NCBI GenBank assembly: GCA_022572865.1
Contig: JACZVB010000133.1
Coordinates: forward strand, 1-5,402
Source: Chloroflexota bacterium
GTDB taxonomy: Bacteria; Chloroflexota; Dehalococcoidia; Plut-88900
Length of the DNA stretch: 5,402 nucleotides
Direction: 5' to 3'
Shown here: one piece after another, positions 1 through 5,115 of the stretch
Numbering within the stretch: the first letter of the stretch is position 1
How the letters are laid out: every line of letters starts with the position of its first letter
Position numbers and translations under genes: made by a program
The notes under the pieces: generated by a model
Seen by the model: only the letters and a program-made list of their open reading frames with translations
What the model was told of the DNA's origin: nothing
Databases searched by the model: none

Positions 1-296
1 GCGCCGCCCACCTTCTTAGCTATGCAGTCCTCCAGGATCATAGGAGCGATCTTTCGGGGAACGGACACGATGACGAAGTCGATGGGCTCGGGGATGTCCT
101 GGAGGCTCTTGTAGTTCTTGATCCCCATGGCCTCGATGGCCGGGATCTCCCGCTCGTCCACCTGGACCGAGTAGAGGGGGCCCTGGAAGGTGCTCATGGC
201 GTTGAGCCACATGTACCCCAACACCTTCTTATCGCCGACTACTGCTGCGCTTTTGGGGTTAAAGAGCCTATCGAAGGCGGCGATGTCTACGGTCAC
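1..296 (-). CDS. ADP-forming acyl/acetyl-CoA synthetase alpha subunit, CoA-binding domain (N-terminal 98 residues, cut by left edge)
   Basis: The visible part reads as a CoA-binding Rossmann domain of the NDP-forming acyl-CoA synthetase / succinyl-CoA ligase alpha family. It begins with a GTG start, then LFNPKSAAVVGDKK (first beta strand and nucleotide loop, residues about 11-24), and ends with the second strand PIDFVIVSVPRKIAPMI (about 73-89) typical of the family. In the family this subunit binds CoA and carries the phosphohistidine that passes phosphate between acyl phosphate and ADP; the catalytic histidine would lie beyond the window. The GTG shares its first G with the TAG stop of the upstream beta subunit gene (TAGTG), so the two are almost certainly translationally coupled. 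The first loop is GDKK instead of the usual Gly-Ala-Ser type, a small departure. The family call is firm; the acyl substrate cannot be told. Confidence 0.85.
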   Translation of the reverse strand, partial: MTVDIAAFDRLFNPKSAAVVGDKKVLGYMWLNAMSTFQGPLYSVQVDEREIPAIEAMGIKNYKSLQDIPEPIDFVIVSVPRKIAPMILEDCIAKKVGG

Positions 297-1000
297 TATC
301 CGGTCTTCTCTTCGAGGATGATCCGCGCGTCGACGGCCGTGAGCCCGTCCTGGTAGGCGAAAATGGGGTTAAGGTCTATCTCTTTGATCTCTTGATGGGC
401 CTCGACGAACTCCGAGAGTTTGAGCAGGGTATCCTCCAGCTTCTCGACGCTGGCCGGCTCCTGGCCGCGATAACCTTCTAATATCGGATAGCCCTTTATC
501 TCGTGGATCATCTCCCGGGCGTCGCGACGGGTCAGGGGCACAATTCTGAATGACACGTCCTTCAGCACCTCAACCAGGATGCCGCCCAACCCGAACATCA
601 ACACGGGCCCGAACTGCGGGTCCTTGGACATGCCCATGATGACCTCGGTCCCGGAGCGGGCCATCCCCTGCACCGAGACACCATCTATGGTTGCAGAGGG
701 CTCCTTAGCTTTGACGGCCGCTATGATCTCATCATAGGCAGCGGCCACTTCGTCCCGGCTCTTCAGCCCCAGCTTCACCCCGCCGATGTCGCTCTTGTGG
801 ACTATCTGGGCCGAGATGACCTTTAGCACCACCGGGAAGCCTATCTTCCCGGCCTGCTTAAGGGCCTCTTCCCGAGATCCGGCCAGGTAGGCCTCTATAG
901 TGTCTATGCCTGCGTCCCGCAGGACCTGCTTGGACTCGACCTCATTAAGGAACTGACGGCCCTCCTCCACTGCCTTGGCCAGGACGCGGCTCTCGGTCAT
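296..1000 (-). CDS. ADP-forming acyl/acetyl-CoA synthetase beta subunit (ATP-grasp domain)
   Basis: This 234-residue protein matches a stand-alone ATP-grasp beta subunit of ADP-forming acetyl-CoA synthetase in length and motifs. These enzymes interconvert acyl-CoA + ADP + Pi and acid + CoA + ATP in the cytoplasm, giving substrate-level ATP or activating acids. Visible features are the N-terminal helix ending in LRDAGI (27-32), FPVVLK (55-60), the loop VHKSDIGGVKLGL (67-79), whose His68 probably corresponds to the second phosphohistidine of archaeal enzymes (His71 beta), the glycine-rich MFGLGGILVEVLKD (135-148), and EIDLNP (207-212), the usual ATP-grasp metal/nucleotide site. I chose ATG at 1000 because GAGGAG lies 7 nt upstream; an in-frame TTG at 1045 would lie inside the promoter. 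The alpha gene follows with a one-base overlap. Substrate specificity is unknown. Confidence 0.92.
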   Translation of the reverse strand: MTESRVLAKAVEEGRQFLNEVESKQVLRDAGIDTIEAYLAGSREEALKQAGKIGFPVVLKVISAQIVHKSDIGGVKLGLKSRDEVAAAYDEIIAAVKAKEPSATIDGVSVQGMARSGTEVIMGMSKDPQFGPVLMFGLGGILVEVLKDVSFRIVPLTRRDAREMIHEIKGYPILEGYRGQEPASVEKLEDTLLKLSEFVEAHQEIKEIDLNPIFAYQDGLTAVDARIILEEKTG

Positions 1001-1007
1001 GGGGATT

Positions 1008-1015
1008 CTCCTCTT
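1008..1015 (-). promoter_or_regulatory. Ribosome binding site that sets the beta-subunit start
   Basis: The minus strand reads AAGAGGAG here, with its GAGGAG core 7 nt before the ATG at 1000. This decides the start in favour of 1000 over the longer in-frame reading. Confidence 0.8.
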
Positions 1016-1035
1016 CGTGATGCGTATCAGGGGAG

Positions 1036-1064
1036 AGAATAGCAACTGGCCTACGTCGTGTCAA
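1036..1064 (-). promoter_or_regulatory. Sigma-70 promoter of the acyl-CoA synthetase operon
   Basis: On the minus strand a perfect TTGACA -35 box (1064-1059) is followed by exactly 17 nt and a TATTCT -10 box (1041-1036), preceded by TGC as in an extended -10. Transcription would start near 1029, giving a leader of about 30 nt that contains the GAGGAG ribosome binding site. The synthetase genes therefore do not depend on read-through from the lipoprotein gene upstream, although I see no convincing terminator between them. Confidence 0.75.
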
Positions 1065-1074
1065 CGCAGGCCAG
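1046..1074. promoter_or_regulatory. Candidate operator: 7-bp inverted repeat across the synthetase promoter
   Basis: CTGGCCT (1046-1052) and AGGCCAG (1068-1074) form a perfect inverted repeat with a 15-nt spacer. The arm centres are 22 bp apart, about two helical turns, which suits a dimeric helix-turn-helix regulator. One arm lies in the -35/-10 spacer and the other just upstream of the -35 box, so a bound protein would block RNA polymerase. No regulator gene is visible in the window and the assignment is by geometry only. Confidence 0.4.
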
Positions 1075-1121
1075 GCTCAGGAGGCCCTATTCCTCCCCAC
1101 CAGGATTCTCTTGAAAATCGG

Positions 1122-2456
1122 CTAGCCGGAGGGTCTCCAAATGCGGGTCTCAGGTTTGAAGACGCCCCAGGCGAACCAGAAATGGTTGGCATGGACGACG
1201 GGCTCCAGGGTTTTACCGACCATAGACCCCTCAACCGCCTGGCCAAGGATGTTCCACCTGGTACCCGTCTCGTTGTCAACGAAACCGTCGCCATCGGCCA
1301 CGAAGGTCAGCTCCCGGCCATCCAAGACCCGGTGGTAGACCCCGGTGGCCCCAATGTCCCTGGAGGAAGCGATCAAGCTGTTGTCCAGGGCGGAGGTGGT
1401 GCCCAGGGAGAAGAAGACGACTATGGGAGTGCCTCCGACGGTATCATTAACTACCGGATGGTCCTCCAGCATCAGGAACGGGTATGCGGCCGCCTCTCCG
1501 TTCAGCTCCACAGTGGCCACCCGCTCCATAGGCCGTAGGCGATCATCCTCAGGCCCCACGAAGAGGAATGGGGACGAATCGATGCTATCGTACCCGGTAT
1601 AGGGGTTTCGTCCGTAGTCCCGGTTGAAGCCGGTCTCCCGGGAGAGCACCTTCCCGTTGGGAAAGCCGGCCTTGAAATCCTGCCATGAGACGATGGATGC
1701 GGCAATCTGGGTCAACCTGACGCCGGTCAACTCTCCGGCGATGCCCTCGCCGCCGATCTGCTGCCACCAGGTCTCCGTCTGGCGATCGTACATTACCAGG
1801 TCGCTGAAGCGGAGCATCCCAGAGGTGCCGAAGTCGTGAACAGTGCCGTTCAGGGTCCGCTCGAAAACCAGGGCTGTGTTGCAGAGGGGACAGAAGGTAA
1901 CGATTACGGGGACCCCTCCCACCTCGTCATTGGCGATCTCGTGCCAGGTCATTATCTGAAGGGGATAGGCCCTGGCATCCCCATTGATCTCAAAGGAGAT
2001 CACCGGCTCCTGGTCCGCTATCCAGAAGGGAGAAGGGTCAACTGGCACGAACTGGGGATCATCAATGGGCGGGATCCCGTCCCTGGGGACACCCCCGGAA
2101 ATTATATCGTTGTAATCGACACTATGCTTGCTGAAGTCGGTGGTCCACTGGTATCTGCGGAATGGGTCCGCAAACCTCGTCCTGGGGTCGAAGTCTGGCT
2201 CGGGCCCGGGGGTAAAGGAAGGCTCGGCTTGGGCCCCCGGGGTGGGCTGTGGCTCGGTGGTGCGATCTGGGATGGGGGTCGGTGACGGAGAGGTGATGGA
2301 CCCGGGGACTGGGGTCGGGGTGTCCGCTGGCGGCTCAGGTGTCGCCGTCGCACCAGAAGAGGAGGTTGCTACCGCACCCCCTCCACACGCCGCCCCAACC
2401 ACGGCGACGACCAAGACCATTACCAACCACTTCCTCCCTTTAATCAGCTTCCACAT
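1122..2456 (-). CDS. DUF3179 family lipoprotein with Pro/Thr-rich linker
   Basis: The 444-residue product begins with a lipoprotein signal: basic MWKLIKGRK, a hydrophobic core (about 10-23) and the lipobox GAAC with Cys24 as the lipidation site. A low-complexity Pro/Thr/Ser linker follows (about 37-93), so the folded part should stand off the outer face of the membrane. Residues about 130-444 are a DUF3179 domain: RAYPLQIMTWHEIAND, then FCPLCNTALVF with Cys189 and Cys192, YDRQTETWW, and the C-terminal HFWFAWGVFKPETRIW. The family has no established function that I know of; the CPLC pair may bind a metal or form a disulfide. The domain is internally duplicated (about 156-270 and 317-440), and the second copy has lost the cysteines. 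The ATG at 2456 has AGGGGGAT 7 nt upstream. The synthetase operon lies downstream on the same strand but has its own promoter. Confidence 0.9.
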   Translation of the reverse strand: MWKLIKGRKWLVMVLVVAVVGAACGGGAVATSSSGATATPEPPADTPTPVPGSITSPSPTPIPDRTTEPQPTPGAQAEPSFTPGPEPDFDPRTRFADPFRRYQWTTDFSKHSVDYNDIISGGVPRDGIPPIDDPQFVPVDPSPFWIADQEPVISFEINGDARAYPLQIMTWHEIANDEVGGVPVIVTFCPLCNTALVFERTLNGTVHDFGTSGMLRFSDLVMYDRQTETWWQQIGGEGIAGELTGVRLTQIAASIVSWQDFKAGFPNGKVLSRETGFNRDYGRNPYTGYDSIDSSPFLFVGPEDDRLRPMERVATVELNGEAAAYPFLMLEDHPVVNDTVGGTPIVVFFSLGTTSALDNSLIASSRDIGATGVYHRVLDGRELTFVADGDGFVDNETGTRWNILGQAVEGSMVGKTLEPVVHANHFWFAWGVFKPETRIWRPSG

Positions 2457-2489
2457 CTTTCTTATCCCCCTGACAACTCTAGCTGGTAT

Positions 2490-2514
2490 GATACGTCTCC
2501 GTCCAGAACGTATC
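2490..2514. repeat. Perfect 7-bp inverted repeat in the lipoprotein/ynfA-like divergent region
   Basis: GATACGT (2490-2496) and ACGTATC (2508-2514) are perfect inverted copies separated by 11 nt. The element is 33 nt upstream of the lipoprotein start codon. It could be an operator, or, if transcribed, a hairpin in the lipoprotein leader. No good -35/-10 pair was found around it. Confidence 0.35.
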
Positions 2515-2523
2515 TGATATCTT

Positions 2524-2538
2524 TTGTGATCTACACAA
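2524..2538. promoter_or_regulatory. Candidate operator TTGTG-N5-CACAA
   Basis: A perfect 5-bp inverted repeat with a 5-nt spacer sits near the middle of the intergenic region between the divergent lipoprotein and YnfA-like genes. Its compact form resembles binding sites of GntR or CRP/FNR type regulators, but five bases per arm is short and could arise by chance. Confidence 0.3.
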
Positions 2539-2623
2539 TCTTAGATGCACTACCACAAGAGATGGGTTTGTCACCTGTTGCATCCTGACATCCGGCAGCG
2601 GGGTCAGGGGAAAGGAGCGTAAG

Positions 2624-2953
2624 GTGCTGATCGCAAAGTCCGCAGCGCTGTTCTTTGTAGCGGGCCTGGCCGAGATAGGCGGGGGCTACCTGATCTGGAT
2701 ATGGCTTCGACGCTCCGAACCCCTGCTTATAGGGATACTGGGAGGGATGGTCCTGTTCTTGTACGGCATGATCCCCACCTTCCAACCTGCCCACTTCGGC
2801 AGGGTCTACGCCGCCTATGGAGGTGTCTTCGTCGTCATGGCCATCCTGTGGGGATGGCTGATAGATGGGCACCGCCCAGACCTTTACGAGGTGGTGGGTG
2901 GCCTGATAGTGGTGGCAGGGGTAGGGGTCATATTCTACTGGCCCCGAGGATGA
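2624..2953 (+). CDS. YnfA/UPF0060 family small membrane protein
   Basis: The 109-residue product has the usual length of the UPF0060 (YnfA) family and its signature sequence. It consists of four membrane helices (about 4-26, 32-51, 61-79 and 88-106) with short loops. [15 protein letters not shown] in helix 1 and the loop [17 protein letters not shown] between helices 2 and 3 are characteristic of the family. The protein is expected in the cytoplasmic membrane. Relatives have been compared with small multidrug resistance exporters, but a substrate cannot be read from sequence. The start is GTG at 2624, supported by AAAGGAG 6 nt upstream; no ATG fits. The gene stands alone, divergent from the lipoprotein gene and convergent with the thioredoxin gene. 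No strong promoter was recognised. Confidence 0.92.
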   Translation: MLIAKSAALFFVAGLAEIGGGYLIWIWLRRSEPLLIGILGGMVLFLYGMIPTFQPAHFGRVYAAYGGVFVVMAILWGWLIDGHRPDLYEVVGGLIVVAGVGVIFYWPRG

Positions 2954-3096
2954 GAGCCTGAGGCCCCAGGAGGCTATTCAGATTTTCCGTATAAGCAGGG
3001 AGCCGATACGAAATCACAGGCAGGGGAGCGGAGCAGTCCGCCGGTCACCCTAAGCCACGAATCCCAGGAGTCAGGCCCCTTTCTACGAGAGATGAG

Positions 3097-3124
3097 AAAG
3101 GCCCCCGCCAAACGGGGGCCTTTT
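3097..3124. terminator. Bidirectional rho-independent terminator between convergent genes
   Basis: An 11-bp perfect stem (AAAGGCCCCCG pairing with CGGGGGCCTTT, loop CCAAA) is followed by TTTT and a pyrimidine run on the plus strand, and by CCTTTCTC on the minus strand. It lies between the stop of the YnfA-like gene and the stop of the thioredoxin gene, so it can end both transcripts. The short T-runs make it less than ideal in the minus direction. Confidence 0.85.
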
Positions 3125-3149
3125 CCCTTCGGCCTTCTAATACAAGAGC

Positions 3150-3785
3150 TTAGTTGGCGTTGATGGCCATCAGGGCCTTCTCCCTGATCCCCTCGAAGGT
3201 GTCGAATCCCAGCTTACGCACGACGATGATGCCATTCTTGTCCAGGTAATAGGTGGTCGGCATGGCCAGGACTTTATAGGCCTTGACCACCTCATCGTCT
3301 TTGGGGAAGTAAAGGAGGGGATAGGTCACACCCCTGTCTAAAGCATAAGAGGCCCCCTGGCCCGGGGTCTCCTGGTTGTTGACGCCAAGGATCACCAGGT
3401 CGTCGCTGAACTCCTGGGAAACACTCTCCAGGTCCGGCATCTCCTCCAGGCAGAAGGGACACCAGCTCGCCCAGAAGTTCACTATGACCGCCTTTTCCCC
3501 CAGGAAGCTGTCCAGCCTTACCACGCCGTCACCGCCATCCGAAAGTACGAAGTTGGGGGCCGCATCTCCTACGTCCGTGCCTTCGCCTTTGGTGGTCTTA
3601 TCCAGGTTGAGGTTGTCGATTATCCCCAGGGTTATGACCACTTCCTCGCCGCTTGCACCTATGATAGTAGCCGTGGGGGCGCCTGCGAAGGGGTTGTTAA
3701 CGACCATGATGAAGCCGAAAATAACCACCAGGCCCAGGAAAAATACGATCCTTTTCTGGAGCAACGTAAGGGCTGTAAGACTCAT
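3150..3785 (-). CDS. TlpA/ResA-like membrane-anchored thioredoxin-fold protein
   Basis: The 211-residue product has one N-terminal membrane helix (about 12-30, RIVFFLGLVVIFGFIMVV) with no clear cleavage site, so it is probably anchored with the rest outside the cytoplasm. A spacer (about 31-70) leads into an AhpC/TSA-redoxin-type thioredoxin fold: DAAPNFVLSD (74-83), VIVNFWASWCPFC (100-112) with the active pair Cys109/Cys112, and the cis-proline loop AMPTTYYLD (174-182, Pro176). Proteins of this type reduce extracytoplasmic disulfides, for example in cytochrome c maturation. I prefer ATG at 3785 because GAGGTG lies 9 nt upstream; ATG at 3794 and TTG at 3806 are in-frame alternatives that add 3 or 7 residues. 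The gene follows the ECF sigma gene after 95 nt on the same strand, which hints at a redox role for that sigma factor. Confidence 0.9.
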   Translation of the reverse strand: MSLTALTLLQKRIVFFLGLVVIFGFIMVVNNPFAGAPTATIIGASGEEVVITLGIIDNLNLDKTTKGEGTDVGDAAPNFVLSDGGDGVVRLDSFLGEKAVIVNFWASWCPFCLEEMPDLESVSQEFSDDLVILGVNNQETPGQGASYALDRGVTYPLLYFPKDDEVVKAYKVLAMPTTYYLDKNGIIVVRKLGFDTFEGIREKALMAINAN

Positions 3786-3808
3786 GGCATTCATCACCTC
3801 ACCCAATC

Positions 3809-3814
3809 ATTATA
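3809..3814 (-). promoter_or_regulatory. Possible -10 box for the thioredoxin gene
   Basis: The minus strand has a perfect TATAAT here, 24 nt upstream of the preferred ATG. It would give a start point near 3802, just ahead of the GAGGTG ribosome binding site at 3800-3795. No recognisable TTGACA-like -35 box lies 16-18 nt upstream, so either an activator or another sigma factor is needed, or the match is chance. If real, the gene can be transcribed apart from the sigma gene. Confidence 0.4.
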
Positions 3815-3880
3815 TCCTTTTGATGCCGTTCGGGGATGGAGGATTCGAGTCGGCCTCCAGCGAGATGGCGGGCCGGTGGG

Positions 3881-4417
3881 CTAAGCGACCCGAACCGCCA
3901 CACTCTCCAGGTGTTTCCTTAACAGGACTCGGGCCCGGTGCAAGCGGCTCTTCAAGGAGGCCACGGATATCTCCAGGATGTCCGCCGCCTCCTGCCCCGA
4001 ATAGCCCTGAGCATCTCTCAGGACCACTGCGATTCTCAGGTCGTGGGGAAGCCGGGCCACGGCTCCCTCCAAAGCCCTCCGTAACTCGGCATTGACCGCG
4101 GCCTTGCCCGGCTCGCCGGTCCAATCGGGAATGTTTACATCCTCGACTCCTGTCTGGGTGAGAAGCTTGGTTTTCTTCTCTTTCCGTATCTTCATCAAAC
4201 AGGCGTTCACGGTGATGCGATAGAGCCAGGTAGATACCTGGGACTGGCCCCGAAACGAGGAGTAGGCCTTGTACGCCGAAAGGAACGCGTCCTGGGCTAT
4301 ATCCTCTGCATCGTGAGGATCGTTGGTCATGCGAAGGGCGATGTTGTACACGAAATCGGCGTACTTCTCTACGATTTCGGTAAACTCTTCGCCTTCTTGC
4401 TGTTGCTGTCCGTCCAT
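3881..4417 (-). CDS. ECF-type RNA polymerase sigma factor
   Basis: The 178-residue product has the two-domain build of extracytoplasmic-function sigma factors. Region 2 (about 13-80) includes FVYNIALRMTNDPHDAEDIAQDAF, which binds core polymerase, and FRGQSQVSTWLYRITVNAC, which reads the -10 box. A short linker (about 81-112) leads to region 4 (about 115-170), with LPHDLRIAVVLRDAQGYSGQ and the helix-turn-helix EISVASLKSRLHRAR that reads the -35 box. The N-terminus MDGQQQQ is glutamine-rich. ATG at 4417 is the only sensible start, as an in-frame TAG lies 27 nt before it, yet no Shine-Dalgarno sequence precedes it. The thioredoxin gene lies downstream on the same strand, and a zinc-finger anti-sigma gene diverges upstream. 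The ECF group cannot be named from reading alone. Confidence 0.93.
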   Translation of the reverse strand: MDGQQQQEGEEFTEIVEKYADFVYNIALRMTNDPHDAEDIAQDAFLSAYKAYSSFRGQSQVSTWLYRITVNACLMKIRKEKKTKLLTQTGVEDVNIPDWTGEPGKAAVNAELRRALEGAVARLPHDLRIAVVLRDAQGYSGQEAADILEISVASLKSRLHRARVLLRKHLESVAVRVA

Positions 4418-4555
4418 TGCTTTGGAGCCGGAGGTGCGGCCCGGCTACTCATGTGCTTCCAGTGGTAGCTTCGGCCATAGCGAATCCTTTAGGTACCCGA
4501 CGCATCCAACTAATCGGTACAGCACTATGTATTACAACGCAACACCAAGATCTCC

Positions 4556-4568
4556 GATTGGGCCAATC
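4556..4568. promoter_or_regulatory. Candidate operator: palindrome GATTGG-G-CCAATC
   Basis: A perfect 6-bp inverted repeat around one central base ends 16 bp upstream of the -35 box of the anti-sigma promoter, inside the region between the divergent sigma and anti-sigma genes. The position suits an activator or a shared regulator of both genes. A 6-bp arm may also be a chance match. Confidence 0.35.
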
Positions 4569-4584
4569 CCGTTTGGGTTCAGCC

Positions 4585-4613
4585 TTGACTGGGCCGAGGC
4601 CACACCATATTAT
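4585..4613 (+). promoter_or_regulatory. Sigma-70 promoter of the anti-sigma gene
   Basis: TTGACT (4585-4590) and TATTAT (4608-4613) each match the sigma-70 consensus in five of six positions and are exactly 17 nt apart. A start near 4620 gives a leader of about 54 nt ending at the TTG start of the anti-sigma gene. This supports a separate, housekeeping-driven transcript for the anti-sigma factor. On the opposite strand the overlapping bases 4614-4609 read TATAAT, so the element might also fire towards the sigma gene, although no -35 box is seen on that side. Confidence 0.75.
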
Positions 4614-4639
4614 ACCGTGGCTTATGATAACACCCCCGG

Positions 4640-4653
4640 CTATCGGCTGATAG
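4640..4653 (+). other. Small hairpin in the anti-sigma mRNA leader
   Basis: CTATC-GGCT-GATAG forms a perfect 5-bp stem with a 4-nt loop, 8 nt before the GAGGAGG ribosome binding site. The stem is weak, and it does not itself cover the ribosome binding site. A role in tuning translation is possible but unproven. Confidence 0.3.
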
Positions 4654-4661
4654 TCTTGGCT

Positions 4662-4668
4662 GAGGAGG
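4662..4668 (+). promoter_or_regulatory. Ribosome binding site that sets a TTG start
   Basis: GAGGAGG is an excellent Shine-Dalgarno match, 5 nt before the in-frame TTG at 4674. The nearer ATG at 4669 overlaps it and meets a stop after three codons, so TTG is the best start for the anti-sigma gene. Confidence 0.65.
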
Positions 4669-4673
4669 ATGGC

Positions 4674-4997
4674 TTGTTAGGCAGGTTACTAGGAAACTTA
4701 TGGCGAAGGAGTCGGTCCGACCAGCCCGAGGGCGGGGTGACGGACCAGGTCACGGCGTCCCGTGACGGGTACGATTGTCCAGAGGTTCGGGAGATGGGCT
4801 CAGATTACATCGAGGAAGAGCTTCAGGGTGGGGTTATGGCCACCCTGAAGCGTCATCTGGAGGCCTGCGAGAACTGTTCTGCCTTCATCAACACGCTGAG
4901 AAGAACCGTTGTCATGATGAGGGACCTTCCCCTGGTCAAGGCCCCCGACAGCATCAAGCGGAACATCATCGACGCAGTATCCAAGCGTAAACCTTAG
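4674..4997 (+). CDS. Soluble zinc-finger anti-sigma factor (ZAS / zf-HC2 type)
   Basis: The 107-residue product (TTG start) carries the putative zinc-finger fold of anti-sigma factors: DCPEVREMGSDYIEEEL (34-50), then HLEACENC (61-68), giving Cys35, His61, Cys65 and Cys68. The C-terminal APDSIKRNIIDAV (90-102) is the usual closing helix. The family binds and inhibits an ECF sigma factor, here probably the one encoded divergently next door. Length and ligand spacing (26 positions from the first Cys to His, then HxxxCxxC) equal those I recall for Streptomyces RsrA (Cys11, His37, Cys41, Cys44), a thiol-oxidation sensor. No membrane helix is present, so the protein is cytoplasmic. The N-terminal 30 residues are basic and not conserved-looking; GTG at 4737 is an alternative start. 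A longer in-frame reading back to 4323 is rejected because it overlaps the sigma gene and the promoter. Confidence 0.82.
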   Translation: MLGRLLGNLWRRSRSDQPEGGVTDQVTASRDGYDCPEVREMGSDYIEEELQGGVMATLKRHLEACENCSAFINTLRRTVVMMRDLPLVKAPDSIKRNIIDAVSKRKP

Positions 4998-5115
4998 CCC
5001 CAACTGCCTCTGTCTGGATACCCTCTCGAGTGCGCCCGTCCTGAAATCCCACCCTTCCGACTGAGGCTCAAGCCACAGCTTTCTTCACGTCATTGCAGCC
5101 TGCTTTCGGCGGCGC

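Noticed and set aside
1001..1045. Longer start (TTG at 1045) for the synthetase beta subunit
   Set aside because: It lies upstream of the predicted transcription start, within the promoter spacer, and the ATG at 1000 has a well placed GAGGAG.
1141..2517. Several long plus-strand open frames opposite the lipoprotein gene
   Set aside because: They are antisense shadows of a clear DUF3179 gene, rich in Gly/Pro/Arg from the GC-rich linker, with no domain or ribosome binding site.
2531..2872. Minus-strand open frame opposite the YnfA-like gene
   Set aside because: The plus-strand frame is a clear family member of full length; the antisense frame has no recognisable features.
3028..3041. Hairpin GCGGA-GCAG-TCCGC downstream of the YnfA-like gene
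   Set aside because: Short stem, no T-run and no RNA family likeness; the strong terminator at 3097-3124 already accounts for transcript ending.
3786..3806. Longer starts (TTG 3806, ATG 3794) for the thioredoxin protein
   Set aside because: The GAGGTG site is well spaced only for ATG 3785; TTG 3806 would precede the start point implied by the TATAAT box. ATG 3794 cannot be fully excluded.
3376..4124. Open frames overlapping the thioredoxin and sigma genes, on the plus strand and in another minus frame
   Set aside because: They cover two well supported genes, show no family motif and have low-complexity composition.
4323..4673. In-frame N-terminal extension of the anti-sigma reading frame
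   Set aside because: It overlaps the sigma factor gene on the other strand and spans the sigma-70 promoter; its translated sequence is not protein-like. The start at 4674 has a strong ribosome binding site.
4998..5115. Search for a terminator or RNA between the anti-sigma gene and the right-edge gene
   Set aside because: Only 4-bp stems without T-runs were found, which is no better than chance.
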